Notes: generated by a model from the sequence alone, not told the origin. A stretch of DNA of 64,000 bases from Shimia ponticola (GCF_007995215.1 NZ_VCDK01000002.1:62001-126000); one strand, 5' to 3'; positions 17,079 through 26,660 are shown, counted from the stretch's first letter. Numbers and translations: made by a program.

Positions 17079-19721
17079 TCACGCGGAGAGCAGTCGCGCG
17101 ACCATTTCGCCGGTGTCCCGTGACAGGCCGGGTTTTGCCTGCAGCCGTCCCAAGGCTTCTTTTGCCAAGGATTGACGGTCTGCGTCATAGCGAGCGATGG
17201 CATTGAAGGCTGTGGTCATTCGCGCCGTGGTTTGCGGGTTCAAATCGTCCAGTTTGATCAACCAATCGACCAGCAGGTTGTAGCCTGCGCCCGAGGCATG
17301 GTGGAAGCCCGCGGTGTTGCCGACCATCCCGCCAAAGAGCGCGCGGAAACGGTTCGGGTTCTTAATGTCGAAATCCGGATGCTCTGCGAGGGTTGCTGTG
17401 ACTGTGGCCGCATCTTCCGGACGCGCGCCGCCGGATTGCAGGCCGAACCACTTATTCACGACTAGACGTTCGTGCGACCAGCGCGCATAGAAATCAGCGA
17501 GTTCGTCTTTGGCGATCCCCTGACGGACCAGCGCGTTCAGCGCGGCCAGAACCTGCGTCATGTTTTCCTGGGCGCCGTATTGTGCCCGTGCCTGTGCGCC
17601 GCCATCAAGCCGGGTGATCAGGGCTAGCATTGTGTTGGCCAGCGCGCGTTTTCCGATGGCTTCCGGGTTCGGGCTGTACGGGCCGGGGACCTGATTTTGC
17701 GCGTAAAGACGCGGCGTGACGTCCTGCATATGCTGCGCGATCGCAGTGGCGAGCGTCTCGCGGGCATCATAGACCGCCTGTGGGTCCGGCGTATGACCGG
17801 CATCTGCCAAGGATTGGGCGATATCGTTGTCGCTTGGCAGTCCAAGCGCGAAGGACCGGAAGTCAGGATCAAGCGTATCGTCGCGCGCCACTGCCGCCAG
17901 CCCGTCGAGGAAGGATGTGCGTGGCGGCGTGCCTTCGGTGATCATCGAGATGAGGGTCGATTTAGCCAAAGAGCGCCCTGCCTCCCATCGGGTGAAGGGG
18001 TCGGTATCATGGGCAAGAAGATGAGCGCGGTCGGCGTCGTTTTGATCGCTTGTCAGGATGATTGGGGCCGAGAAGCCGCGCAGCAGGCTGGCGGTGGGCG
18101 CAGTCCCCGAGGGTTGAGCGGGGGCCAGCCCCCGCACCCCCGGAGTTTTTTCGGAAAGATGAAGATCGGAACTTATCCAGCCAGCGCCTTCGCGTTGCAG
18201 GGTGATGGTCTGTTCGTCTTGGGTCAGTTCCAACAGGGTTGTCGGCAGACTCTGTGATCCGTCTGCTTCGATCAAGCCGAAAGCAATGGGGATCACCAAG
18301 GGGGATTTGTTGTCCTGTCCGGGTGTGGGCGGGGTCGATTGGCTGAAGGTCAGCGTCAGCGTGTCGCCAGAGTAGTCCTGTTTTACGGTCACGCGGGGTG
18401 TGCCTGCCTGTGCGTACCATTGTGCAAAATGGCCGAGGTCGCGGCCAGTTGTGTCTTCAAAGACCTTGATCCAGTCCTCGATGGTGCAGGCCTGACCGTC
18501 ATGGCGGTCGAAATAGAGGTCCAGCGCCTTGGCATACGCTTCTGGTCCGACAATCGTGCGCAGCATGCCGATGATTTCTGCACCCTTTTCGTAAACGGTC
18601 GCGGTATAGAAATTGTTGATCTCGACAAAGCTTGCCGGCCGCACCGGGTGGGCAAGAGGGCCGTTATCTTCGGGAAATTGCGCCGCGCGCAAGGTGATTA
18701 CGTCGCTGATCCGTTTGGTTGCTGCGCCACGGACGTCCGATGTGAATTGCTGATCGCGGTAAACGGTCAGGCCCTCTTTCAGGCAGAGTTGGAACCAATC
18801 GCGGCAGGTGATGCGGTTGCCGGTCCAGTTGTGGAAGTATTCGTGGGCGATGATCGCCTCGATCCGCTCAAAATTGCCGTCCGTCGTCGTGTCGGGATGG
18901 GCCAACACCGCGGATGAGTTGAAGATGTTCAGCCCCTTGTTTTCCATCGCGCCCATGTTGAAATCATCGACAGCCACGATGTTGAAGATGTCGAGGTCAT
19001 AAGCGCGGCCATAGACGTCTTGGTCCCATTTCATCGAGAGTTTCAGCGCCTCCATGGCGAAGGCGGTTTTGTCCTGATCCCCGTCGCGGACGTAGATGTT
19101 GAGCGCGACCTCGCGGCCTTCCATTGTTGTGAAGCTGTCGGAGGTGGCGTGCAGGTCACCAGCGACCAATGCAAAGAGGTAGGCTGGCTTTGGCCATGGG
19201 TCGTCCCATTCGGCGAAGCCTTCGCCGAGAGCGGTCCGGTTGCCATTCGACAAAAGCACCGGTTCTGATCCTTCGATACGGACCTTGAAGGGAGCCAGCA
19301 CATCGGGGCGATCCGGATAATAGGTGATCTTGCGAAAGCCTTCGGCCTCGCACTGGGTGCAGTACATCCCGTTGGACATATAAAGCCCTTCAAGCGCGGT
19401 GTTTGCGCTTGGGTTGATCTCAACCTCGGCCTCCCAGACGAAAGGGGCGTTCGGGACGTCGCATGTCAGGCCGGTGTCTGAGACCGTCGGCGATACGGGC
19501 GTGCCGTCGATGCTGGCAGAGATCAGGGTCATCGTCTCCCCGTCCAAGGTAAACGGGCCAGGGGCCTCTGGGTTCGGACGAAACGCGATGCGGCTGATGA
19601 CACGCGTGGCGGTCGGGTCCAGTCGGAATGTCAGATCAACCTGATCTACAAGGTAGGCCGGGGCGCGATAGTCCTTGAGGTAGATTGTCTGCGACTGGGA
19701 TTGAGGGGCAGCGTCACGCAT
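17079..19721 (-). CDS. pepN: Aminopeptidase N (M1 family), with an in-frame palindromic-repeat insert
   Basis: 880 residues, full length for proteobacterial PepN. Substrate-recognition GAMEN is at 257-261, and the zinc site HEYFHNW gives H293, E294 and H297 with E316 in LKEGLTV. Ig-like and C-terminal alpha-helical domains follow. It removes N-terminal residues from cytoplasmic peptides. ATG 19721 has AAGGAGA five bases ahead; the frame stays open to 19811. Odd point: residues about 519-539 (starting DLHLSEKTPGVRG) are encoded by a copy of the palindromic repeat found intergenically elsewhere in the window. The peptide sits between a beta strand and the conserved SLLRGFSAP, so it probably forms a tolerated surface loop. 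Confidence 0.95.
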   Translation of the reverse strand: MRDAAPQSQSQTIYLKDYRAPAYLVDQVDLTFRLDPTATRVISRIAFRPNPEAPGPFTLDGETMTLISASIDGTPVSPTVSDTGLTCDVPNAPFVWEAEVEINPSANTALEGLYMSNGMYCTQCEAEGFRKITYYPDRPDVLAPFKVRIEGSEPVLLSNGNRTALGEGFAEWDDPWPKPAYLFALVAGDLHATSDSFTTMEGREVALNIYVRDGDQDKTAFAMEALKLSMKWDQDVYGRAYDLDIFNIVAVDDFNMGAMENKGLNIFNSSAVLAHPDTTTDGNFERIEAIIAHEYFHNWTGNRITCRDWFQLCLKEGLTVYRDQQFTSDVRGAATKRISDVITLRAAQFPEDNGPLAHPVRPASFVEINNFYTATVYEKGAEIIGMLRTIVGPEAYAKALDLYFDRHDGQACTIEDWIKVFEDTTGRDLGHFAQWYAQAGTPRVTVKQDYSGDTLTLTFSQSTPPTPGQDNKSPLVIPIAFGLIEADGSQSLPTTLLELTQDEQTITLQREGAGWISSDLHLSEKTPGVRGLAPAQPSGTAPTASLLRGFSAPIILTSDQNDADRAHLLAHDTDPFTRWEAGRSLAKSTLISMITEGTPPRTSFLDGLAAVARDDTLDPDFRSFALGLPSDNDIAQSLADAGHTPDPQAVYDARETLATAIAQHMQDVTPRLYAQNQVPGPYSPNPEAIGKRALANTMLALITRLDGGAQARAQYGAQENMTQVLAALNALVRQGIAKDELADFYARWSHERLVVNKWFGLQSGGARPEDAATVTATLAEHPDFDIKNPNRFRALFGGMVGNTAGFHHASGAGYNLLVDWLIKLDDLNPQTTARMTTAFNAIARYDADRQSLAKEALGRLQAKPGLSRDTGEMVARLLSA
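18118..18164 (-). repeat. Palindromic repeat element, copy A, inside pepN
   Basis: Read on the minus strand it starts CTTCATCTTTCCGAAAAAAC, then TCCGGGGGT and the perfect stem GCGGGGGC-TG-GCCCCCGC. It is nearly identical to copy B at 23650-23697 and shares the layout of copy C at 26136-26184. It lies wholly within pepN and is in frame there, giving L-H-L-S-E-K-T-P-G-V-R-G-L-A-P-A. The codon boundaries coincide with the repeat start (CTT, 18164-18162). Confidence 0.85.
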
Positions 19722-19863
19722 GTGGGTCTCCTTTGATGCGGAGCCTAGCGGTTCGTCGGGCGGGGGCAAGCGCGTGTCGGCAACTTGTACGGGCGTTTTG
19801 GACATGGGCAAGCGGACGTCGTTGATCTAGCGTTTGGGAAAATACCGATCAGGGGAGGTGGCG

Positions 19864-22080
19864 ATGCCAGACGCAAAGCCAGAGGACAGTCACATCAAAG
19901 CCCGCGCAGCAGAGTTGCTGGCTCAGATGACGGTTGAGGAAAAAGCGGGTCAGCTGACGCAGTATTTCGCCTTTCCCGGCGCAGATGAGCAATTGGCAGG
20001 CGTTGAGGCAGAACTGCGTGCCGGGCGGGCCGGGTCGCTTTTGTTCGTGTCAGAGGCTGCCGAGATTGACCGTTTGCAGCGGATCGCCGTCGAAGAGACC
20101 AGACTAGGGATACCCCTGCTTTTTGGCTATGACGTGATCCACGGGTTCAAGACCGTGATGCCAGTGCCCTTGGCCATGGCGGCAAGTTGGGATCCCGAAA
20201 TGGCCGAAACGGCGCAAGCGATTGCTGCAAAAGAGGCGCGCGCCATTGGGCTGCATTGGGCCTTTGCGCCCATGGTCGATATTTGCCGTGATCCGCGTTG
20301 GGGGCGGATGATCGAAGGGGCAGGCGAAGACCCCTATCTGGGCAGCGCGATGGCCGCAGCGCAGGTACGCGGATTTCAGGGTCACTATATCGGCGCGCCG
20401 GATCGGCTGATCGCCGGGCCCAAGCACTTTGCAGGCTACGGCGCGTCGCTCGGCGGACGTGACTATGACGAGGCCGACCTGTCCGAGACCGAGCTATGGA
20501 ATGTCCATTTACCGCCCTTCAAAGCCGCCATTGAGGCCGGCGCTGGCAATATCATGAGCGCCTATATGGGGCTGAACGGGGTTCCTGCTTCGGGCAACAG
20601 GTGGTTGCTGACAGACATCTTGCGCGATGCTTGGGGCTTTGATGGCTTTGTCGTGACCGATGCGGGTGCTGCGGCGGATCTTGAGACGCATCACTTTGCG
20701 GCCAACAAAGAGGATGCTGCCATTCGCGCATTGGAGGCCGGCGTCGATATGGAAATGGCTCCGCCACGCGAAGGCGGGTCTGCCTTTCGGACACTCCCCG
20801 AGGCACTAAAGGCTGGGCGGATCAGCGAAGCGCGGCTGGATGAAGCGGTCCTGCGCGTACTTGAGGCCAAGTTGCGGATGGGACTTTTTGAGCAGCCCTA
20901 TGTGGATGCCGAACGAGCGCAACGCGTGCTCAATGCGCCAGAGCATCGCGAGGTGGCACGGGTCGCGGCTGAGCGGTCGGTGGTTTTGCTCAAGAACGCT
21001 GGTGATCTTTTGCCGCTGTCGCGGGATGTGGGATCGATCGCGGTGCTGGGACCGTTTGCCGATGCCGCACGGGATATGGCAGGGCCGTGGATATTCAGAC
21101 AGGACGATAGCGAAACGGTGACCGTGCTGTCCGGCATCCGCGCCGCTGTCGGCAATGACACGCGGGTTGATCATTCGATCGGGGTGTCGGTTCCGAAACG
21201 GATGCACCCGTCAATCTTTGAGAACCCGTTTTCGCCGCCTCTGCCCGAAATCACGGTGGACGATGATGTCGAAATCGAACGTGCGGTTGCGCTGGCCACA
21301 GAGGCGAACGTTGCGGTTCTGGTGCTGGGCGAGGCGCAGATCATGATCGGCGAACATGCCTCGCGCTCAACCCTTAATTTGCCGGGGCGGCAGCAGGAGC
21401 TGCTGGATCGTGTGCTGGAGACCGGCACACCCACCGTCTTGTTGATCATGACGGGGCGGCCGATGGATCTAAAAGGCGCAGAACCGGATGCGCAGATGAT
21501 GATCTGGTATCCAGGCACAAGCGGCGGCGAAGCAGTCGCCAACCTGCTCTTTGGGGATGCGGTGCCGGGCGGGAAGATGCCTTACAACTGGCCGCGCAAT
21601 ATCGGTCAGATTCCGCTGCCCTATGCCCATCTGCGGTCGTTCAAACCCGAAGAGGAGCACATGCGCTATTGGAATGAACGCAATGAGCCGCTTTACCCGT
21701 TCGGTTTTGGGCTCAGCTATGCGCGATTCAGCTATGCCAATCTGCGGCTGTCCAGCGACCGCATGGCGGTCGGCGAAACGCTGAATGTCAGTGTCGATGT
21801 GACCAACGTTTCTGAGATCGCGGCAGATGAGGTGGTTCAGCTTTATATCCACCAACGCTTTGGCACCTCGGCGCGGCCCGTGCGGGAATTAAAAGGGTTT
21901 GAACGTGTTCAAATCGGTGCGGGGCAGACGCGGACCGTGGCATTTACCCTGACGCCGGATCAACTGCGCTATTGGAGCGCGGTTGTGCGCGACTGGGTGC
22001 AGGATGCGACGGAAATCGATGTTTTCGTCGGTGGGTCTTCGGATGCGGACCTGACCGCGCGGTTCAAGGTCACCGCCTAA
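19864..22080 (+). CDS. Family 3 glycoside hydrolase, beta-glucosidase (BglX-like)
   Basis: 738 residues. The N-terminal GH3 barrel has KHFAGYG (187-193) and the nucleophile segment GFVVTDAG with D266. The C-terminal GH3 sandwich contains TVLLIMTGRPMDL and GGEAVANLLFGDAVPGGKMPYNWPR. A fibronectin-III-like domain (about 635-735) ends the protein. It hydrolyses terminal beta-glucosides. E. coli BglX is periplasmic, but no signal peptide is visible here, even in the upstream extension to 19834, so it may act in the cytoplasm on imported oligosaccharides. ATG 19864 has GGGGAGG ahead. It stands alone, without transporter genes. Confidence 0.93.
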   Translation: MPDAKPEDSHIKARAAELLAQMTVEEKAGQLTQYFAFPGADEQLAGVEAELRAGRAGSLLFVSEAAEIDRLQRIAVEETRLGIPLLFGYDVIHGFKTVMPVPLAMAASWDPEMAETAQAIAAKEARAIGLHWAFAPMVDICRDPRWGRMIEGAGEDPYLGSAMAAAQVRGFQGHYIGAPDRLIAGPKHFAGYGASLGGRDYDEADLSETELWNVHLPPFKAAIEAGAGNIMSAYMGLNGVPASGNRWLLTDILRDAWGFDGFVVTDAGAAADLETHHFAANKEDAAIRALEAGVDMEMAPPREGGSAFRTLPEALKAGRISEARLDEAVLRVLEAKLRMGLFEQPYVDAERAQRVLNAPEHREVARVAAERSVVLLKNAGDLLPLSRDVGSIAVLGPFADAARDMAGPWIFRQDDSETVTVLSGIRAAVGNDTRVDHSIGVSVPKRMHPSIFENPFSPPLPEITVDDDVEIERAVALATEANVAVLVLGEAQIMIGEHASRSTLNLPGRQQELLDRVLETGTPTVLLIMTGRPMDLKGAEPDAQMMIWYPGTSGGEAVANLLFGDAVPGGKMPYNWPRNIGQIPLPYAHLRSFKPEEEHMRYWNERNEPLYPFGFGLSYARFSYANLRLSSDRMAVGETLNVSVDVTNVSEIAADEVVQLYIHQRFGTSARPVRELKGFERVQIGAGQTRTVAFTLTPDQLRYWSAVVRDWVQDATEIDVFVGGSSDADLTARFKVTA

Positions 22081-22138
22081 GCCAAATGCGCCCGATCGCC
22101 GCTTTGATTTGCGCGGCGGCCTGACTAGGTCGCACGTC

Positions 22139-23638
22139 ATGACAGGCATTCTTTGGTACAAACGCGATTTGCGGGTGACGGATCACGCGGCGGCCTCTGC
22201 AGCTGCCGCGGCTGGTCCTGTGGTCTGTTTGTATATCGTCGAACCGGGATACTGGGCGTTGCCGGATACCTCTGCTCGGCAATGGGCCTTTATCCGCGAA
22301 TGCCTTGAGAGTCTGCGTGCAGAGCTTGAGGTGCCGCTTTTGGTGCGGGTGGGCGAGGCGACCGAGGTGCTTGAGGCGGTGCGTCAGGAAATAAGTGCGA
22401 CGCATCTGTTTTCTCACGAAGAAACCGGCAACCTGTGGACCTTTGAGCGTGACAAAGCCGTTGCGCGCTGGGCGCGGCAGGCAGGGGTCGAGTGGACCGA
22501 ACTGCCCCAATCCGGCGTTGTCCGGCGGTTGAAGGGGCGTGATGGATGGGCCGCGCGCCGCGAACGCTACGTGCGCAACCCGACGATCCTGAGGCCACGG
22601 TTGCAGGGGCCGTTCCTGAACCCAGGGGCAATCCCGACAGCGCAACAGCTTGGCCTCATCGACGACCCCTGTCCGGGACGACAGCGCGGTGGGCGCGAAG
22701 CGGCCCTGACCACGCTGGGCGGGTTCCTGACCAAGCGGGGTCAGACCTATCGCAAGGCGATGTCCTCCCCGGTTGACGGCGAATGGGCCTGCTCGCGGCT
22801 GTCGCCTTACTTGGCCTTGGGCGTCCTGACCGGGCGCGAGGCGGCGCAGGCGGCGTCTGGTCGCAAGGCAGAGATACCTGCTGGTGCGCGGGACGGGTGG
22901 AAAGGGTCCTTGAATTCCTTCACCTCTCGGCTCGCATGGCGAGATCACTTCATGCAAAAGCTCGAGGACGAACCGCGTATTGAGACGACTTGCCTGCACA
23001 GCGCTTATGAGGGTTTGCGCAGCGGCTCAGACCCAGAGCGATTGGCGGCTTGGGCAGAGGGGCGCACGGGGCTTCCGTTTACCGACGCCTGCATGCGGTA
23101 TCTGCGGCATACGGGCTGGCTGAATTTCAGAATGCGGTCGATGCTCATGGCGGTGGCGTCCTATCACCTCTGGCTGAATTGGCGGGATACGGGGATGATC
23201 CTCGCGCGGCTTTTTACGGACTATGAGCCGGGCATTCACTGGAGCCAGACGCAAATGCAATCCGGCACCACCGGTATGAATACCGTGCGCATCTACAATC
23301 CCGTCAAACAAGGCAAGGATCAGGACCCGACCGGGGTGTTTACCCGTCGGTGGGTGCCGGAACTCGCCGATGTGCCGGACGAATTTCTCCAAGAACCGTG
23401 GAAAATGGGCGGTGTTGCGGGATATCCCGATCCCATCGTGGATGTCGCCGACGCTGCGCGCGCGGCGCGTGAGAAGGTTTTTGCCGTGCGTCGCGGCGAC
23501 GCTTTCCGAAGTGAGGCGCAGGCGATTGTGACCAAACATGCCAGCCGCAAAAAGGACCGTGGCTTTCGCCGGGATCCTGTCCCAAAGAAAGATCCAAAAA
23601 CCCGCGCACCGGATGCGCAGTTGAAGTTCGACTTGTGA
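22139..23638 (+). CDS. Cryptochrome / deoxyribodipyrimidine photolyase family protein
   Basis: 499 residues. The N-terminal antenna domain starts TGILWYKRDLRVTDH. The FAD-binding domain carries SPYLALGVLTGREA, LAWRDHFMQKL, LPFTDACMRYLRHTGWLNFR and RIYNPVKQGKDQD. Such enzymes use light and FADH- to repair UV-induced pyrimidine dimers. The flavin/substrate loop reads GIHWSQTQMQSGTTG, unlike the NGGWQW-ASTGTD of E. coli PhrB, so it belongs to another branch and the lesion type is uncertain. The C terminus is a basic tail (KDRGFRRDPVPKKDPK). ATG 22139 starts MTGILW. DUF2256 follows 76 bases on. Confidence 0.9.
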   Translation: MTGILWYKRDLRVTDHAAASAAAAAGPVVCLYIVEPGYWALPDTSARQWAFIRECLESLRAELEVPLLVRVGEATEVLEAVRQEISATHLFSHEETGNLWTFERDKAVARWARQAGVEWTELPQSGVVRRLKGRDGWAARRERYVRNPTILRPRLQGPFLNPGAIPTAQQLGLIDDPCPGRQRGGREAALTTLGGFLTKRGQTYRKAMSSPVDGEWACSRLSPYLALGVLTGREAAQAASGRKAEIPAGARDGWKGSLNSFTSRLAWRDHFMQKLEDEPRIETTCLHSAYEGLRSGSDPERLAAWAEGRTGLPFTDACMRYLRHTGWLNFRMRSMLMAVASYHLWLNWRDTGMILARLFTDYEPGIHWSQTQMQSGTTGMNTVRIYNPVKQGKDQDPTGVFTRRWVPELADVPDEFLQEPWKMGGVAGYPDPIVDVADAARAAREKVFAVRRGDAFRSEAQAIVTKHASRKKDRGFRRDPVPKKDPKTRAPDAQLKFDL

Positions 23639-23649
23639 CGCGGCTTGTC

Positions 23650-23697
23650 CTTCATCTTTCCAAAAATACCTCCGGGGGTGTGGGGGCTGGCCCCCAC
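23650..23697 (+). repeat. Palindromic repeat element, copy B, intergenic
   Basis: Starts CTTCATCTTTCCAAAAATAC, then CTCCGGGGGT and the perfect stem GTGGGGGC-TG-GCCCCCAC. It lies between the photolyase and DUF2256 genes. In the opposite direction the hairpin is followed by TATTTTT, but both flanking genes run rightward, so it does not serve them as a terminator. Confidence 0.85.
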
Positions 23698-23714
23698 TGA
23701 CAATGGGATGACAC

Positions 23715-23870
23715 ATGGCCAAACACCGCAAAAAGGGCGATCTGCCTGAAAAGACATGTGCCACCTGCGGACGCCCTTTCACTTGGCGCAAGAAGTGGGA
23801 AAAGGTCTGGGAAGAGGTGCGCTACTGCTCTGAGCGGTGCAAACGCGAGCGCAACAAGGCTTCGGGTTAG
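23715..23870 (+). CDS. DUF2256 small zinc-ribbon-like protein
   Basis: 51 residues, beginning [19 protein letters not shown]. Two cysteine pairs, CATCGRPF and YCSERCKRE, separated by the Trp- and Lys-rich [12 protein letters not shown], match DUF2256 (PF10013). Four cysteines suggest bound zinc; the protein is very basic and may contact nucleic acid. I recall this family as a frequent neighbour of photolyase or cryptochrome genes, which fits its place here. The function is unknown. Confidence 0.88.
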   Translation: MAKHRKKGDLPEKTCATCGRPFTWRKKWEKVWEEVRYCSERCKRERNKASG

Positions 23871-23876
23871 GTTTTC

Positions 23877-23893
23877 TTACCTGAAATTGGTAA
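23877..23893. promoter_or_regulatory. Inverted repeat TTACC-N7-GGTAA upstream of glcB
   Basis: TTACC (23877-23881) and GGTAA (23889-23893) form a perfect 5-base inverted repeat across TGAAATT, about 85 bases before malate synthase. It may be an operator for a glycolate/glyoxylate regulator; the arms are short and it could be chance. Confidence 0.3.
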
Positions 23894-23975
23894 AGTTCTT
23901 TGACCACCTCTGTTGCTGATAGGAAACTTCCGTTCTAGTTTGCGGCATACAACGGAATGCCGAGGGGAGAGTCGG

Positions 23976-26123
23976 ATGAACGCCGCTGCCAGCAAGAGCC
24001 TCAACGGGCTGCAGATTGATGCCACCCTGTTTGATTTCATCGAGACCGAGGTTTTGCCCGGGACCGGTGTCACATCAGAGGATTTCTGGGCGGGGCTGAG
24101 CCGTCTGGCGCATGACATGGGTCCCAAGAATCGCGCGCTGCTACAAAAGCGCGACGACATCCAAAAGCAGATTGATGACTGGCACATTGCCCATAAAGGC
24201 CAGCAACGTGATGCCGAAGCCTATAAGGCATTCCTGAAAGAGATCGGTTACATCGTTCCAGAAGGCGAAGCGTTTCAGGCCAAGACTGCGAATGTCGACC
24301 CCGAGATTGCCGTGACGCCCGGACCGCAGCTGGTGGTGCCTATCACCAATGCGCGTTTTGCCATCAACGCGGCCAATGCGCGGTGGGGCAGTCTTTATGA
24401 TGCGTTCTATGGCACGGATGCGATGGGTCATCTGCCCCCGAAAGGGGGCTATGACAAAGGCCACGGTGCGCGCGTTGTGGCGCGTGCGCGGGTGTTCCTT
24501 GACGAAGCATTCCCGATTGCGGGGGGCAGCCATGCCGACGCACGCCGTTATCACGTGGAAAACGGCGCGTTGCTGGTCGATGATATGCCTCTGGCGGACC
24601 CGTCAAAGTTCGCAGGGTTCCGGGGGCACAAGAAAGCCCCTGATGCAGTCTTGTTGAAAAACAACGGCTTGCATGTCGAGCTTGTATTTGATCGCACGCA
24701 CCCGATTGGGGCCCGCGATCAGGCGGGCTTGGCCGATGTTCAGGTCGAATCCGCCGTCAGTGCGATCATGGACTGCGAGGACTCCGTCGCCTGTGTCGAT
24801 GCCGAGGACAAGGTTTTGGCCTATGGCAACTGGCTGGGTTTGATGAAGGGCGACCTGAGCGCGACCTTCCAGAAGGGCGGTCAGGAGATGACCCGGACCT
24901 TGTCAGAGGACCGTGTTTACGAAGCGCCTGACGGCTCGGACCTGACGCTTAAAGGGCGCGCGCTGCTCTTGGTGCGCAACGTTGGCCACCTGATGACGAA
25001 CCCCGCCATTCTTGACCGCGATGGCAATGAGATTTTCGAAGGCCTGATGGACGCGATGATCACGGTCCTGATCGCGAAGCACGATCTGGCGCGGGACGGT
25101 GGCAACTCGGTCGCAGGCTCGGTCTATGTCGTGAAGCCCAAGATGCACGGGCCAGAGGAAGTGGCCTTTACCGACGAAATCTTCACAGCAGTGGAAGAGG
25201 CGCTGGGTCTGCCGCAATACACGGTCAAGATCGGCATCATGGATGAAGAGCGCCGCACGACAGTGAATCTCAAGGAATGCATCCGCGCGGCCAAGCATCG
25301 CGTGGCGTTCATAAACACCGGGTTCCTCGACCGGACGGGCGACGAAATTCACACCTCGATGGAAGCCGGACCATTTTCGCGCAAGGATTTCATCAAGCGT
25401 AAAACTTGGATCGGGGCCTATGAGAACCTGAACGTGGATATCGGCCTCGAATGCGGCCTGAAAGGTCGCGCGCAGATCGGCAAAGGCATGTGGGCCGCGC
25501 CTGACGCAATGGCCGCGATGCTGGAGCAAAAGATCGAGCATCCGAAGGCTGGTGCAAACTGTGCGTGGGTGCCGTCGCCCACGGCGGCAACGCTGCATGC
25601 GCTTCATTATCACAAGGTCGATGTGCTCGCGGTTCAGGACAAGCTGGCGGCAGGCGGACGGCGTGCGCATCTGGATTACCTGCTCGATATCCCGCTGGCG
25701 TCCTATCAAAAGTGGTCTCAAGACCAGATCATGCGCGAAGTGGAAAACAATGCGCAGGGCATTCTTGGCTACGTCGTGCGCTGGATCGACCAAGGCGTCG
25801 GTTGCTCCAAAGTGCCAGACATCAACAACGTGGCATTAATGGAAGACCGCGCCACCTGTCGGATTTCGTCGCAGCACATCGCGAACTGGTTGCATCACGA
25901 CGTGGTCAGCGAAGACGCGGTCATGGCGGCCATGAAGAAGATGGCAGCTGTCGTGGATGAGCAAAACGCCGGTGATCCGCTCTATAATCCGATGGCTCCG
26001 GATTTTGACGGGATCGCCTTCAAGGCGGCCTGTGATCTGGTCTTTGAAGGCCGGGTTCAGCCATCGGGCTATACCGAGCCTGTGCTGCACAAGCGTCGGT
26101 TGGAGTTGAAGGCTTCGGCCTAA
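23976..26123 (+). CDS. glcB: Malate synthase G
   Basis: 715 residues, the length of the G isoform (E. coli 723). It condenses glyoxylate with acetyl-CoA to malate. [15 protein letters not shown] holds the Mg-binding acidic residues, and [24 protein letters not shown] and the C-terminal [23 protein letters not shown] are strongly typical. ATG 23976 has GAGGGGAG ahead; the frame is open to 23913. The next gene encodes a GlcG/HbpS protein, and with the FAD-linked oxidase at the window's left edge this suggests glycolate/glyoxylate use, though the genes are far apart. Confidence 0.97.
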   Translation: MNAAASKSLNGLQIDATLFDFIETEVLPGTGVTSEDFWAGLSRLAHDMGPKNRALLQKRDDIQKQIDDWHIAHKGQQRDAEAYKAFLKEIGYIVPEGEAFQAKTANVDPEIAVTPGPQLVVPITNARFAINAANARWGSLYDAFYGTDAMGHLPPKGGYDKGHGARVVARARVFLDEAFPIAGGSHADARRYHVENGALLVDDMPLADPSKFAGFRGHKKAPDAVLLKNNGLHVELVFDRTHPIGARDQAGLADVQVESAVSAIMDCEDSVACVDAEDKVLAYGNWLGLMKGDLSATFQKGGQEMTRTLSEDRVYEAPDGSDLTLKGRALLLVRNVGHLMTNPAILDRDGNEIFEGLMDAMITVLIAKHDLARDGGNSVAGSVYVVKPKMHGPEEVAFTDEIFTAVEEALGLPQYTVKIGIMDEERRTTVNLKECIRAAKHRVAFINTGFLDRTGDEIHTSMEAGPFSRKDFIKRKTWIGAYENLNVDIGLECGLKGRAQIGKGMWAAPDAMAAMLEQKIEHPKAGANCAWVPSPTAATLHALHYHKVDVLAVQDKLAAGGRRAHLDYLLDIPLASYQKWSQDQIMREVENNAQGILGYVVRWIDQGVGCSKVPDINNVALMEDRATCRISSQHIANWLHHDVVSEDAVMAAMKKMAAVVDEQNAGDPLYNPMAPDFDGIAFKAACDLVFEGRVQPSGYTEPVLHKRRLELKASA

Positions 26124-26135
26124 GCCGGGCAATAA

Positions 26136-26184
26136 CTGGAGGCTCTGCCTCCAGACCTCCGGAGGTTTTTGGGGAAAGATGAAG
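26136..26184 (-). repeat. Palindromic repeat element, copy C; also a likely glcB terminator
   Basis: Read on the minus strand it starts CTTCATCTTTCCCCAAAAAC, then the palindrome ACCTCCGGAGGT and the perfect stem CTGGAGGC-AGA-GCCTCCAG. Stem bases differ from copies A and B but pairing is kept. On the plus strand CCTCCGGAGG is followed by TTTTT 12 bases past the glcB stop, so this copy could terminate glcB. Confidence 0.78.
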
Positions 26185-26209
26185 GGACGGGCGCAGGCCC
26201 GCTGATGAT

Positions 26210-26635
26210 ATGGCGATTTCACTGACACGGGCGCGGACCATCATCCGCAAGACATTGGCCAAGGGCCGCGAAATGGAGTTGAAACCGCTGAGCGTGGTGG
26301 TCTTGGACGCAGGCGGGCATGTGCAGGCGTTCGAACGCGAAGACGGTGCAGCACCGGGACGTTTTGCCATCGCGCATGGCAAAGCCTATGGCGCGGTGAT
26401 GCTCGGGATGCCCGGATCCGCGCAAATGGCGCGTGCCGAACAGCAAGGTTACTTTATGAATGCTGTAAACGGCGTTTATGGCGGCGCGGTCGTGCCGGTG
26501 CCGGGCGGTGTTCTGGTCCACGATAAACAGGGTCGGGTCATTGGAGCTGTCGGCGTGACCGGAGACACATCGGACAATGACGCAGCGGCGGCCATGTCCG
26601 GGATCGAAGGGGCTGGCCTGACCGGCGTCGCCTAA
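26210..26635 (+). CDS. GlcG/HbpS family heme-binding-like protein
   Basis: 141 residues covering one PF03928 domain: SLTRARTIIRKTLAKG, LSVVVLDAGGHVQAFEREDG, the helix IAHGKAYGAVMLGM, VPVPGGVLV and IGAVGVTGDTSDNDAAAA. GlcG proteins accompany glycolate-oxidation genes, and the family includes the heme-binding HbpS; the molecular role is not established. It follows glcB by 86 bases with copy C of the repeat between, so independent transcription is possible. Confidence 0.9.
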   Translation: MAISLTRARTIIRKTLAKGREMELKPLSVVVLDAGGHVQAFEREDGAAPGRFAIAHGKAYGAVMLGMPGSAQMARAEQQGYFMNAVNGVYGGAVVPVPGGVLVHDKQGRVIGAVGVTGDTSDNDAAAAMSGIEGAGLTGVA

Positions 26636-26660
26636 ACGGGATTTAGACCGCTTTCGGAAA

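Noticed and set aside
24903-25793. A 296-codon minus-strand open frame opposite glcB
   Set aside because: Malate synthase G is complete on the plus strand; the reverse translation has no domain.
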